Below, piece by piece: positions 14,839-23,520 of a stretch of DNA of 39,956 nt; the stretch's first letter is position 1; each line of letters starts with the position of its first letter. Made by a program: the position numbers and the translations under genes. The notes under the pieces are model-generated. The model made no database searches. It was given only the letters and a program-made list of their open reading frames with translations, and was not told the DNA's origin. The stretch covers positions 1-39,956 of the forward strand of contig CAZDZO010000009.1 of NCBI GenBank assembly GCA_964509975.1. Reading direction: 5' to 3'. This DNA is from CAZVBV01 sp964509975 (GTDB lineage: Bacteria > Patescibacteriota > Gracilibacteria > UBA4473).

Positions 14839-17019
14839 ATGCCTATATCCGTATCTGACCTCGCGAAACAACTCAACATTGCTCCCGAAGCTGTCCAGCT
14901 TCACGCAATGGACCTTGATTTTGAAGTGCCGGAAGATGAGATGATCTCTGATGAGATTGCTGTAGAAATTAAAACAATCGAACTCGGGAATGAAATCAAA
15001 CAAGCGGAACACGAGATTGAAGAAGAGATGGATCGAGAAATTGTAGAGAAGCAACAAGAAAAAACAGCCGGAAGTAAAAAAGTCGTCCGAAAGAAAAAAG
15101 AAAAAGATGAGGAAAAAGAAGAAGTAGTAGAAGTGATAAAAACAGACGATGGAACGATTATCTTGCCTGAAGAACTCACGGTTCGAGAACTCGCTATCAA
15201 GATTGCAAAACCTATTCCAATTGTACTAGTGAAGCTCAAACAAAACGGAGTGATTGCAAACTTGGCACAAAATATTGATTACGAAACAGCCGCTATTGTG
15301 GCTGATGAACTCGAAGTAAAAGTAAAAAAAGAAGCAGTTGCGCTAACGGGAGAACAATTATTTCGAGCAGATCTTTCTCAGTTATTGAAAGACGAAGAAC
15401 CCGAACATTTAAAACCACGACCACCGGTAATCTCAATCATGGGACACGTTGATCACGGAAAAACCTCTGTTCTTGATTTCGTACGAAAAGCAAAAGTGGC
15501 TGAAGGTGAAGCCGGAGGAATTACACAAAGAATTGGAGCGTATCAGGTTGAGATTCCAGACACGGAATCAAAATCTCGGACAAGCAAAGCGGGATCCGAA
15601 ATCCAGAATAAAAATCTCATCACATTCCTTGATACTCCGGGACATGAAGCCTTTACGATCATGCGATCAAGAGGTGCTCGAGCCACTGATATTGCCATTC
15701 TCGTTGTAGCCGCAACAGAAGGACTGAAACCGCAATCGGTTGAAGCGATTAATCACGCCAAAGAAGCAGGCATTCCGATTATCGTTGCCATTAACAAAAT
15801 GGATATGGAAGGGGCAAACCCTGACTTTGTTAAAAAACAACTAGCCGAACAAGAACTCAATCCTGAGGATTGGGGGGGAACGACACCCTGTGTGGAGGTT
15901 TCTGCCAAAACAGGAGATGGAATTGATAAACTCCTCGATACCGTAAAGATCATGGCAGAACTTCAAGAGTTGAAAGCGAACCCAAACAGAACCGCTATTG
16001 CAACGGTGATCGAATCATCTGTGCAAACCGGAACGGGGGTAACCGCAACAGTGCTGGTCAATACTGGAACATTGCATCAAGGAGATGCATTTGTGATTTA
16101 CGATCAACACGGAAAAATCCGAACAATGAAAGATTATGCCGGGAAACAGATCAAGTCTGCACTTCCTTCTACCCCTGTGCAAATCACAGGACTCTCTGAA
16201 CTTCCACAAGTCGGAGATATTGTTCAAATTATGGAAAGTGAAAAGATTGCACGACGAAAATCTGAAGAAGTGGCGTCTATTTCACATGAAGACGAACTTG
16301 CAAAACGAAAAAAATTCTCACTCGCGACGATGAAAGCAAAATTAGCAGAAGGAAAACTCCAACAACTAAAAGTGATTGTGAAGTCTGATAGTCAAGGAAC
16401 TCTTGAAGCTGTGGTAAATGAAGCAAACAAAGTACGAACCGATGAAAGCTTTACCAAAGTCGTGCATTCAGGAGTCGGTGAAATAACAGAATCCGATATC
16501 ATGCTCGCCTCCGCAGGCGGTTCCATTGTGGTAGGATTCAATGTTTCGACTCCAGGACGGATTGAGAAATTAGCAGAAAAAGAAGGCGTGGAATTATTTA
16601 CTTTCGACGTGATTTATCATCTCACAGAAAAAATTAACGACATCTTGCTTGGAAAAATGGATGACGCTGAAACTGAAACCATCGTCGGTGAATTCAAAAT
16701 CAAAGCAATCTTTGCATCAAATAAAAAGATGGCCGTGCTGGGAGGAGATGTAATCAGTGGAAAGATTCGAAAATTGGCAAAGTTCCGACTCTTCCGAATA
16801 AAGAAAGTCGAAACAAAGGAAATGGTTGAGGGCGAAGAGAAGGTAACAACTTCCGATGAAAAGAAACTTATTGGTGAAGCAAAAATTGCTTCTGTACAAT
16901 TGGGACAAAAGGAAACCAATGAGATCAACGAAGGCTCTGAATGTGGAATGAAAGTGGATCACAACAATATGGAATTCCTGGAAGGTGATATTTTGGAGTT
17001 GTTTGTGGTAAAAAAATAA
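14839..17019 (+). CDS. infB: Translation initiation factor IF-2
   Basis: 726 residues. GTPase that brings fMet-tRNA to the ribosome. A short N-terminal IF2_N-like domain (SVSDLAKQLNIAPEAVQLHA) and a Glu/Lys-rich linker precede a second IF2_N domain (about 112-165). The GTPase motifs are G1 GHVDHGKT (202-209), G2 GGITQRIGAYQV (from about 225, with R where most bacteria have H), G3 DTPGHEAF (from 265), G4 NKMD (319-322) and G5 SAKTGDG (355-361). Domain II, the linker and C-terminal tRNA-binding domains follow to ..EGDILELFVVKK. An insertion of about 15 residues lies between G2 and G3 (PDTESKSRTSKAG). No Shine-Dalgarno. Confidence 0.96.
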   Translation: MPISVSDLAKQLNIAPEAVQLHAMDLDFEVPEDEMISDEIAVEIKTIELGNEIKQAEHEIEEEMDREIVEKQQEKTAGSKKVVRKKKEKDEEKEEVVEVIKTDDGTIILPEELTVRELAIKIAKPIPIVLVKLKQNGVIANLAQNIDYETAAIVADELEVKVKKEAVALTGEQLFRADLSQLLKDEEPEHLKPRPPVISIMGHVDHGKTSVLDFVRKAKVAEGEAGGITQRIGAYQVEIPDTESKSRTSKAGSEIQNKNLITFLDTPGHEAFTIMRSRGARATDIAILVVAATEGLKPQSVEAINHAKEAGIPIIVAINKMDMEGANPDFVKKQLAEQELNPEDWGGTTPCVEVSAKTGDGIDKLLDTVKIMAELQELKANPNRTAIATVIESSVQTGTGVTATVLVNTGTLHQGDAFVIYDQHGKIRTMKDYAGKQIKSALPSTPVQITGLSELPQVGDIVQIMESEKIARRKSEEVASISHEDELAKRKKFSLATMKAKLAEGKLQQLKVIVKSDSQGTLEAVVNEANKVRTDESFTKVVHSGVGEITESDIMLASAGGSIVVGFNVSTPGRIEKLAEKEGVELFTFDVIYHLTEKINDILLGKMDDAETETIVGEFKIKAIFASNKKMAVLGGDVISGKIRKLAKFRLFRIKKVETKEMVEGEEKVTTSDEKKLIGEAKIASVQLGQKETNEINEGSECGMKVDHNNMEFLEGDILELFVVKK

Positions 17020-17283
17020 CCATATAATTGCTATCCCTCGGGGTTTAGGGAGAAACCGTGTCTGAGCGTCATCGGGACTCGGCAACATTTTAAGAGTGCA
17101 CGAGCAAGTTTTTTGTCCCCAAAACTTTTTGGTTCTTTTTAGTTATAAAAAGAACAGTTCTCTCGATATCCAGCCACGATAAAAGAAGGGATTCCTCCGT
17201 TTCAGTCGGAATGACAAGAAGTGCTGATTTTTTTGATATTTAATTTTTATTCCTTATTCTTTGCTCATCTTAAAAATAACCTC
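17020..17283. other. Noncoding spacer infB-FKBP gene
   Basis: Holds an AT-rich hairpin GTTCTTTTT-AGTTAT-AAAAAGAAC (17132-17155) and a copy of the GGATTCC..CGGAATGACA repeat family (17189-17217). No gene seen. Confidence 0.5.
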
Positions 17284-17700
17284 ATGAAAAAACTCATCTT
17301 GTTCGCTTTCGTACTCTTAACCCTCCCCCTCATGACAGCTTGTAATAAAACAGACACTCCAAAAACATTTGAACCCGTTACAGAACTCAAAGTAGAGGTT
17401 CTCAAAGAAGGAAAAGGGAAAGCCGTTGTAGAAGGGAGTAATGTTGTCGCAAACTACACCGGAATGTTTATTGATGGTGAAATATTCGATACCAGTGAAG
17501 GTCGAGACCCAATTCGATTTACCGCTGGTGGCGGACAAGTCATCAAAGGATGGGACGAAGGATTCATCGGTATAAAAGAAGGTGGAAAAAGCCGATTACA
17601 CATTCCTCCCGCTCTTGGATACGGAGAGAACGATTTCGGACCAATCCCTGGTGGATCAACTTTGATCTTCGAAGTGGAACTCGTGGAGATTAAGAACTAA
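17284..17700 (+). CDS. FKBP-type peptidyl-prolyl isomerase, lipoprotein
   Basis: 138 residues. A lipoprotein signal MKKLILFAFVLLTLPLMTAC places the lipidated Cys at 20, so the enzyme sits outside on the membrane. The mature part is one FKBP domain: VVANYTGMFIDGEIFDTS, then FTAGGGQVIKGWDEGFIGIK, RLHIPPALGYGENDFGPIPG and STLIFEVELVEI. These cover the conserved V-x-Y-x-G, F-D-S, V-I-x-G-W and P-x-x-L-x-Y-G segments. It probably assists folding of exported proteins. Earlier in-frame starts would bury the signal peptide, so ATG 17284 is chosen. Confidence 0.9.
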   Translation: MKKLILFAFVLLTLPLMTACNKTDTPKTFEPVTELKVEVLKEGKGKAVVEGSNVVANYTGMFIDGEIFDTSEGRDPIRFTAGGGQVIKGWDEGFIGIKEGGKSRLHIPPALGYGENDFGPIPGGSTLIFEVELVEIKN

Positions 17701-17739
17701 GTGACCCCCGGCGAACAAAGTGAGCCGTTGGTGGAACTT

Positions 17740-17759
17740 ATCCCCGCGTAGGCGGGGAT
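17740..17759. repeat. Short palindromic repeat
   Basis: ATCCCCGC-GTAG-GCGGGGAT, 8-bp stem, after the FKBP gene; likely 3'-end hairpin and relative of the CATTCC family. Confidence 0.5.
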
Positions 17760-17802
17760 CCCTAAATCTTGATACAAAAAGCCTGGTTCCTGTAGGACTT
17801 TT

Positions 17803-17976
17803 TTATTCTAATAAGGTATTCTGCCCTTCTTCTTTCTCTATGCACTTCAGAAGGGCTATACTTTTAAGAACAATTTTCCTCTGATCAGACTTCCCAACAA
17901 AAGCTATTCCTATTCTATTCATTAATTGGCTATCTTGTTCTTCCTGTTCGAGCGTATTTTTTTTATCGTTTTCCAT
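17803..17976 (-). CDS. Small hypothetical protein downstream of mraY
   Basis: 57 residues: it begins MENDKKNTLEQEEQDS and ends KEEGQNTLLE. No family recognised; charged ends flank a helix-prone middle (RIGIAFVGKSDQRKIVLKSI). It starts 20 nt after the mraY stop on the same strand and has a clean ATG, so it may be the last gene of that unit. A bulged AAAAAG.CCT / AGGCTTTTT hairpin follows (about 17776-17804). The short length leaves real doubt. Confidence 0.4.
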   Translation of the reverse strand: MENDKKNTLEQEEQDSQLMNRIGIAFVGKSDQRKIVLKSIALLKCIEKEEGQNTLLE

Positions 17977-17996
17977 TTTTAATTATTAAGTTATTT

Positions 17997-19058
17997 CTAA
18001 ATCATTCCATTATCGCCCATTCCTACGAGACCAATAATCAGGCCGACTAAACCAAGTCCCGCTCCGATAATCCAGAACCGCATGACAATTTGGGTCTCAG
18101 ACCAGCCCTTCGCTTCGAAATGATGATGGATTGGAGCAATAAGGAAGAGTTTCTTTTTGAAGTGTTTTTTCCAGAACAACTGAAGCATTACAGACAGCGT
18201 TTCTAAAATAAAGATGAATCCAATAATCGCCAGAATAATCACCGCATTCGTCAACATTGCAATCACTCCCAGCGTCGCTCCCAAAGCAAGTGATCCAGTA
18301 TCTCCCATGTAAATCTTGGCAGGAGGAACATTAAACCAGAGAAATGCCACAAGGGCTCCTACTATAACTGCACAAAAGACTGAGAGAATCGGCATTCCGT
18401 AGAAGTACGCAATCACCGCAAACGCCCCATAGGCAATCGTCAAAAGTCCTCCAGCGAGTCCATCAAGTCCATCCGTGAGATTCACAGAATTCGATGTCCC
18501 AACAAGAATAAAGACGAAGAGCGGTGCATACCAAAGTCCAATATCAAAATCACCCACGCCCGGAATATGAAGAATCGACCATTCGAGTTTAAAGGTGAAC
18601 CACAGTGCTCCCATCACCGCGAAAAACACCAACGACCAAAGTTTCACTTTTGCCGATAATCCTTTTTGAGCTGAGCTTTCTTTAATGTTCAAGTAATCAT
18701 CAATCATTCCCAAAAATCCCACCACCGCCAAAGTGATAATCGGCAAATAAGTTTCTCCACGGTTGAGAATCGAACTTTCAATGAATCCAAAATAAGAGAG
18801 TAGTCTCGATAAAAGAATCGTTGTTAACACCGCAAAAAGGATCACCACTCCTCCCATTGTTGGCGTTCCTGCTTTGTGCGCATGAAACTGTTTAAAAAGT
18901 TTCGCTACTCCTCCTGACAATCCGTTCTCTCGAATCTTCTGTGTTAATTTGTACTCTTTCACAAACTTAATAAAGTCCGGAAAAACAAAGCTCGCGATTG
19001 CAAAAGAACATCCAGCATACAGAAAAATCGTAACGAGGTTTGCAATATGAAGTGACAT
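17997..19058 (-). CDS. mraY: Phospho-N-acetylmuramoyl-pentapeptide transferase MraY
   Basis: 353 residues, ten predicted membrane segments. Makes lipid I by moving phospho-MurNAc-pentapeptide onto undecaprenyl phosphate. Key motifs: D120-D121-Y, NLTDGLDG (193-200), GDTGS (252-256) and HHHFE (311-315), all intact; KAGTPTMGG (62-70) is the conserved N-terminal motif. ATG 19058 is preferred over the TTG at 19067 because it lies one base after the stop of the upstream membrane protein, a tight translational coupling. mraY is here separated from the rest of the usual mur/fts cluster. Confidence 0.95.
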   Translation of the reverse strand: MSLHIANLVTIFLYAGCSFAIASFVFPDFIKFVKEYKLTQKIRENGLSGGVAKLFKQFHAHKAGTPTMGGVVILFAVLTTILLSRLLSYFGFIESSILNRGETYLPIITLAVVGFLGMIDDYLNIKESSAQKGLSAKVKLWSLVFFAVMGALWFTFKLEWSILHIPGVGDFDIGLWYAPLFVFILVGTSNSVNLTDGLDGLAGGLLTIAYGAFAVIAYFYGMPILSVFCAVIVGALVAFLWFNVPPAKIYMGDTGSLALGATLGVIAMLTNAVIILAIIGFIFILETLSVMLQLFWKKHFKKKLFLIAPIHHHFEAKGWSETQIVMRFWIIGAGLGLVGLIIGLVGMGDNGMI

Positions 19059-19059
19059 G

Positions 19060-20307
19060 TTAGACAAAATATTTTTTCATGGTTATTTTGCCCATTGTGG
19101 CAAAAAATGCAAACGGAATACAGAAAGCCATCGAAATCGGTACCATATCAAAAAGTGTTGCCCCATTCATCGCCAATAAAACAATTACCAAAACGGGATA
19201 ATACTGTGGAGAAAAAATTAAAAACAAGGATACAAAAAACCCAACCAACAGAATAAATCCTACTAACCCTGTTTGTGCAAACGTATCGGCAAAAACATTT
19301 TCAGCAATCAACGCTTTATCATCATTATTTTCTCGAAGATTTTTGGCTCTGGCAGCAGGTCCAAGTTCTCCTAATTTCCCAATGAGCGGTGATTCAAATC
19401 CCTTCTGAACCGCTTCAACCGGTCGAGAAAAATGCTCTATTGTTCCCACTCTTTGAACAAAAATTGTGTTCAATGTTTTGTTCCCAAACAAAAACCCTGC
19501 CCCCAAAAGAATGAGCGCCGCAAGACCAATCATCTTTATTCGACAAGGCAATTTACAAGCTCGCGCAAAAGTAAAAAGAAGTCCCAAAATCGCGAGCCCA
19601 AAGGCAATTCTCGATGCACTCTGAAAGATGGCAAAGAGAAATAATCCCCCCAGAATCACACGTAAAATAATACTCCATTTGTGCTTTGGTTTGTGTGGAA
19701 GAAGCAGCAAGAAAAATGCCATCAAAATTATATTGGCAAATTCTATCGGCCCAGAACTCCCTCCCTGCATGCGGATAAAGCCATCAACTTCATGGTACAA
19801 AGGTGTCAATTGCCCCGGCACCCATGAAGAAATTGTGGAAGAATAGCAGGAAGATAACATTTCAAATCCTCCAAAAAATTTCGCCCAAATCCCCATCAAT
19901 ACTGACAACCCACAAGAGATGAGAAAGGCCAAAGCAAATTTTTGAAACACTTCTTTTTGTTCAGATTCTTTTAATACTCGAAGTAAGCGAGAGAAGATAA
20001 AAAATACACCAAGTCCCATTCCCAGATATCGTGCTGCTACAATGGCAGTGGAGATGTCTATGTTAATAGCAACGAGTCCTCCAATCCATATCAAAAAACC
20101 AAGCGCCCACGCCTCTGGTTTTGAGAGGCACAATGTTTTTCCTTTCGACCAACGATCAAATTCCACTCCCAGTAAAAACAAAACCGACAGCCCTATCAGA
20201 ACCTCTTTCCAAAATTGGAAACCATCCGGCAGGGCTACTGAAATAAGCCCGTGAAATGGCAAAAGAAGCGCGATCAAAACAAGGAGAATGGTTTGTATGC
20301 GTTTCAT
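19060..20307 (-). CDS. O-antigen ligase/Wzy-like polytopic membrane protein
   Basis: 415 residues, about ten membrane segments. The segment FQSASRIAFGLAILGLLFTF (around 245-265) and the later large loop followed by NVFADTFAQTGLVGFILLVG match the Wzy_C/O-antigen ligase pattern, whose members polymerise or ligate lipid-linked glycans. Start ATG 20307 (MKRIQTILLVLIALLLPFHG) removes a 14-residue non-hydrophobic extension and fits a TTGCAA-16-CAGAAT promoter 7 nt upstream. It runs directly into mraY, suggesting envelope glycan assembly. Exact substrate unknown. Confidence 0.75.
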   Translation of the reverse strand: MKRIQTILLVLIALLLPFHGLISVALPDGFQFWKEVLIGLSVLFLLGVEFDRWSKGKTLCLSKPEAWALGFLIWIGGLVAINIDISTAIVAARYLGMGLGVFFIFSRLLRVLKESEQKEVFQKFALAFLISCGLSVLMGIWAKFFGGFEMLSSCYSSTISSWVPGQLTPLYHEVDGFIRMQGGSSGPIEFANIILMAFFLLLLPHKPKHKWSIILRVILGGLFLFAIFQSASRIAFGLAILGLLFTFARACKLPCRIKMIGLAALILLGAGFLFGNKTLNTIFVQRVGTIEHFSRPVEAVQKGFESPLIGKLGELGPAARAKNLRENNDDKALIAENVFADTFAQTGLVGFILLVGFFVSLFLIFSPQYYPVLVIVLLAMNGATLFDMVPISMAFCIPFAFFATMGKITMKKYFV

Positions 20308-20353
20308 GTCTGGAATTCTGGCATTTTTCACAGAATTTGCAAAAATCAAACTG

Positions 20354-20875
20354 ATGAAAAAACTTCTTTTCCTGTTAATCCTTTGTTTCGCTCTGCCGAC
20401 TTTTGCAAGTGGAACACTGGAAGTAAGTGTTTCTTCTCACCGAGGAGTGGTTCCAAAGAATGGGATCCGGATCCCATTTCTCACAATCCAAGCAAGAGCA
20501 AAAGATGAGGCAGTGAAAATTTCAGAAATTCGTGTCACACGAAATGGACTCTCTGAAGATAATGATATCCAACGTATTATTGCTATCACCGACAACTATC
20601 GTCGATCGATGCGTGCAGGAATCAATGAAGGCATTGCTACATTGCGATTTCGAAATCCTTTAATAATCAAAAGCGGTGAAACTGAAACGATTACTGTTTA
20701 CGGAAATTTAAATATGACCACTGCAAGCGGACGAACAATTGGATTGTCTTTGGAAGGCATCGAGTCAGACGCCCAAGTGAAACCCATTGCAAAGAGAGCA
20801 TTGCGTGTTACGCACCACAAAAGAGCATACAAGATTGTGTGTCGAAATCGGAAGTGTGTACGGGTGAAGAGGTAG
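20354..20875 (+). CDS. Secreted hypothetical protein
   Basis: 173 residues. Clear signal peptide MKKLLFLLILCFALPTFASG, likely cut after Ser19. The mature part is beta-rich: it starts TLEVSVSSHRG and includes a segment INEGIATLRFRNPLIIKSG. This resembles pilin/fimbria-like or extracellular beta-sandwich domains of CPR bacteria, but no family can be named. A basic tail with two Cys (C163, C168) ends the protein. ATG 20354 is chosen because it opens the signal peptide. Divergent from the O-antigen-ligase-like gene. Confidence 0.6.
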   Translation: MKKLLFLLILCFALPTFASGTLEVSVSSHRGVVPKNGIRIPFLTIQARAKDEAVKISEIRVTRNGLSEDNDIQRIIAITDNYRRSMRAGINEGIATLRFRNPLIIKSGETETITVYGNLNMTTASGRTIGLSLEGIESDAQVKPIAKRALRVTHHKRAYKIVCRNRKCVRVKR

Positions 20876-20879
20876 CTTT

Positions 20880-21383
20880 CTACACAGTCTCCATCATTCT
20901 TTCAAGCATCCTATCTATTTTTCTTTCTAGTATTTTGAACTGCTCCGCCTGAGAGGCTTCGTTTATGACCAACTTTTCTATTTCTTTTTTGAGAAATTCT
21001 TGTATTTGTTTTGAAAACAAATCATCATCAACAAGATTCCAGAGCTTAAAAGCCTGTGGATTAACCTTTGTATCGTAAGGATTTTTTTTGATTTCAAGTA
21101 TTTTCTGAAGAATATTATCTACCTCTTCTTCGAGTAATTTATGTCTTTCTTTCATCCGTGGAACAAGAAAATCTCGTTCATGTTCTTCAACATTTGGATG
21201 ACAACAGGTGCTTTCCGAAATAGAAAGTCCTATAATTTCACTATTTATTCTCTCTCTTACTCGTAACGAAATAAGATCACTTTTCTTTACTATTTCATCA
21301 TGCATGTTTTCCCACAATGCATAAGAACGAGGGGTTAATTCTTTAGAAAAATCAGGATTTGCGTCGTAAGGATTTTCGTTCAT
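20880..21383 (-). CDS. Hypothetical protein with internal duplication
   Basis: 167 residues, helical and charged, A/T-rich. Two halves resemble one another: residues 4-56 (NPYDANPDFSKELTPRSYAL..LW..) and residues 101-145 (NPYDTKVNPQAFKLWNLVDD..). Each has NPYD, then P..(Y/F).LW....D, then a helix ending (I/L)..L.I.E. No known family. The C-terminal EQFKILERKIDRMLERMMET may form a coiled coil. It ends 4 nt from the convergent secreted protein gene. Confidence 0.5.
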   Translation of the reverse strand: MNENPYDANPDFSKELTPRSYALWENMHDEIVKKSDLISLRVRERINSEIIGLSISESTCCHPNVEEHERDFLVPRMKERHKLLEEEVDNILQKILEIKKNPYDTKVNPQAFKLWNLVDDDLFSKQIQEFLKKEIEKLVINEASQAEQFKILERKIDRMLERMMETV

Positions 21384-21427
21384 AAAAAATAAGTTACGGT
21401 TCTTTAAACCATAGCCGATTCACAATG

Positions 21428-22711
21428 TCAACCTCTCATTTCCCAGAAAAACTCTCCAATTCGAATCTGGTCACCAACTACGGCGCCTCTTTTCTCTAAT
21501 TTCGCAATCACGTTCCATTTTTTCAAAATATCATAGATTCGGTATCGCGCTTCTTCGTTGTCCATATTTGTCTGTCTGACCATTTGTTCAAGTCGTGGAT
21601 TTTCGAGTGCCCACCAGTTCTCTGTTTTTTTAATTACGATTGCACGAGAATCAACTTCATCCGTCTGCGCTGGACGAAACTCCACCACTGTTGCCGTCTC
21701 TTCTTCTTTTTCAACAACTTCTTTATCTTCAATTGGGAGTTGTTTTTCAATTTCTCGAAGCAAATCCTGCACACCATCATGTGTTGCAGCGGATATCTTC
21801 CATGGTGTCACGTTGTATTTCTTTTTAAACTCCTCAATAAGGAAATCCTCAAGCTCCTCGTCCGTCAGATCTGTTTTTGTAAAAACTGGGAGAAAGGGTT
21901 TCTTCGCAAGTTCGGGTGAAAAGGTATCAAGTTCTGCACGAATCACATCGTAATCTTTGAACGGATGATCACTTGTTGCATCCATAAGATGCAGTACGAA
22001 CCGCGCTCGTTCAATATGACGGAGAAACTGATGTCCGAGTCCTTTTCCTTCGTGCGCGCCTTCTATCAGTCCTGGAACATCGATAAAGACAATCTCTCTA
22101 TCATCAACTTCACTTACTCCTAAGTTTGGAACCAACGTCGTAAAGTGGTACTCCGCAATTTTTGGTTTGGCATTGGAAACAACAGAAATAAACGTTGATT
22201 TCCCTACACTCGGCAATCCAATAATCGCGACATCCGCCACGAGTTTTAATTCTAATTCTAATTGTAATTTTTCTCCCACATCTCCTTTTTCTGCAAAATT
22301 TGGGGATTGCCTGATAGAACTGACGAACCCTGCATTCCCCTTTCCTCCAATTCCTCCACGAGCGAGTGTCGCCTCTTGTTTTTTCTCTGTGAGATCCGCC
22401 AAGATATGTTGTGTTTTTGTATCTCGAATCTGTGTTCCAACAGGAACTTTGAGCGTGAGATTTTGCCCACCTCTTCCGGTTTTATTCTTTTGATCACCTT
22501 TCGCACCGTGTTCTGCTTCGAAATGTTTTGCCATTCTAAAGTCAGACAATGTGTGAATATTGTCGACTGCACGAAAAATAATACTTCCCCCTTTCCCTCC
22601 GTCTCCTCCATCAGGACCTCCCCTTGGGATATATTTCTCCCGTCTGAAGCTGACAGATCCGTCTCCTCCCTTTCCTGCTTCTACCGAAATTTTTGCTTCA
22701 TCGACGAACAT
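21428..22711 (-). CDS. obgE: GTPase ObgE/CgtA
   Basis: 427 residues. Essential GTPase that binds the 50S subunit and links ribosome maturation with stress. Glycine-rich Obg fold (1-158: AGKGGDGSVSFRREKYIPRG.., GGPDGGDGGKGG), G domain with GLPSVGKST (165-173), DVPG (211-214), TKTD (278-281) and SAAT (307-310), and a C-terminal OCT domain (about 355-427). Start ATG 22711 (MFVDEAKISVEAGKGG) is the canonical Obg start; a longer frame upstream has no support. The -10 of its promoter lies 8 nt before the ATG. Confidence 0.95.
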   Translation of the reverse strand: MFVDEAKISVEAGKGGDGSVSFRREKYIPRGGPDGGDGGKGGSIIFRAVDNIHTLSDFRMAKHFEAEHGAKGDQKNKTGRGGQNLTLKVPVGTQIRDTKTQHILADLTEKKQEATLARGGIGGKGNAGFVSSIRQSPNFAEKGDVGEKLQLELELKLVADVAIIGLPSVGKSTFISVVSNAKPKIAEYHFTTLVPNLGVSEVDDREIVFIDVPGLIEGAHEGKGLGHQFLRHIERARFVLHLMDATSDHPFKDYDVIRAELDTFSPELAKKPFLPVFTKTDLTDEELEDFLIEEFKKKYNVTPWKISAATHDGVQDLLREIEKQLPIEDKEVVEKEEETATVVEFRPAQTDEVDSRAIVIKKTENWWALENPRLEQMVRQTNMDNEEARYRIYDILKKWNVIAKLEKRGAVVGDQIRIGEFFWEMRG

Positions 22712-22719
22712 CGTGGGGA

Positions 22720-22747
22720 AGGTTACTGGGGAATGAGAAATTATCAA
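22720..22747 (-). promoter_or_regulatory. Promoter of obgE (leaderless)
   Basis: TTGATA (22742-22747), 16-nt spacer, TAACCT (22720-22725) on the minus strand; 8 nt to the ATG. Confidence 0.45.
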
Positions 22748-22762
22748 TCTAAAACACCCCAA

Positions 22763-22863
22763 CTCCTCATTCCTGCGAAGCATGTCCTCGCGAAGGCGGG
22801 GAGCAGGAACCCAGACAAAAAAGGATTCCTTATTTACTAGATCCTCTAGTCAAGCTAGAGGAT
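22763..22863. repeat. Dispersed hairpin repeats between obgE and rplT
   Basis: A long copy of the CATTCCTGC..GCAGGAACCCAG family (22765-22831, with an inserted GCATGTCCTCGCGAAGGCGG), followed by a perfect ATCCTCTAG-TCAAG-CTAGAGGAT hairpin (22841-22863) that probably ends the infC-rpmI-rplT transcript. A similar GGATCC..GGAGGATGAGGG pair occurs near 38765. Confidence 0.55.
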
Positions 22864-22885
22864 GAGGGAGTATTGTTTGGTTTCT

Positions 22886-23239
22886 TTATTTCGCTTTCTT
22901 TGCGATATCAACTACCTTTTCAAACACCTTCGGGTACTCAACTGCAAGTTCAGCCAAATTTTTTCTATCTACGTCCATCTTTGCATGAAGCCATTTGTTC
23001 TTTACTTCAGAATAACGAAGTCCCATTGATCGAAGTGCTGTAGAAATACGACTAATCCAAAGCCGTCGAAAATCTCGTTTTTTAACCTTTCGTCCCACAT
23101 ACGCATGAAGCCCTGCTTTCATCACGGCTTGTTTTCCTAGACGGAAGGTAGAACTTCGTTTCCCACGATATCCTTTTGTTTGTGCGCGAACTTTCTTATG
23201 TCGTGCGTGCGATGCCGGTCCTCCTGTAACGCGTACCAT
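22886..23239 (-). CDS. rplT: 50S ribosomal protein bL20
   Basis: 117 residues, standard length. Binds 23S rRNA early in 50S assembly. The N-terminus MVRVTGGPASHARHKKV matches the family's MARVKRG..ARARHKK pattern, followed by basic helices (GYRGKRSSTFRLGKQAV) and the C-terminal domain (KWLHAKMDVDRKNLAELA). Last gene of infC-rpmI-rplT, 83 nt after rpmI; that spacer carries two 7/8-base repeat arrays. Confidence 0.95.
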   Translation of the reverse strand: MVRVTGGPASHARHKKVRAQTKGYRGKRSSTFRLGKQAVMKAGLHAYVGRKVKKRDFRRLWISRISTALRSMGLRYSEVKNKWLHAKMDVDRKNLAELAVEYPKVFEKVVDIAKKAK

Positions 23240-23255
23240 GATATTTTAGTTATTA

Positions 23256-23330
23256 GTTTTTAGAACTTAGAGCTTAGAATTTTTATTTCACTTTTTAACT
23301 TTTAGACTTTTCAGCTTTTAAACTATTTTG
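23256..23330. repeat. 7/8-base tandem arrays between rpmI and rplT
   Basis: Units ATTAGTT, ATTAGTT, TTTAGAA, CTTAGAG, CTTAGAA (period 7) then AACTTTTA, GACTTTTC, AGCTTTTA, AACTATTT (period 8). Located inside an operon spacer. Confidence 0.5.
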
Positions 23331-23520
23331 CTCTATTAAGAAGTCGAGAAAGTGTCTTTCTGTGTCCCTTTGGAGCTTCAAGCCCAAGTCGACCAGATTT
23401 CTTTTGTTTCTTTGATTTAGAGCTGAGCAAGTGGTTCTTGCAAGATTTTTGGAACATAATCTTTCCTGATCCTGTGATCTTTACTCTTTTTTTGAGGCCG
23501 GAGTGAGTCTTTTGTTTCAT
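23323..23520 (-). CDS. rpmI: 50S ribosomal protein bL35
   Basis: 65 residues, basic, standard length. MKQKTHSGLKKRVKITGSGK matches the family's KMKTHRGAAKRFK.TGSGK. The start codon overlaps the infC stop (ATGA, 23517-23520), so translation is coupled to infC. Middle gene of the classic infC-rpmI-rplT operon. Confidence 0.93.
   Translation of the reverse strand: MKQKTHSGLKKRVKITGSGKIMFQKSCKNHLLSSKSKKQKKSGRLGLEAPKGHRKTLSRLLNRAK

Noticed and set aside
22712..22783. 24-residue N-terminal extension of ObgE
   Set aside because: MFVDEAKI is the conserved Obg start, and the obgE promoter lies within the extension.
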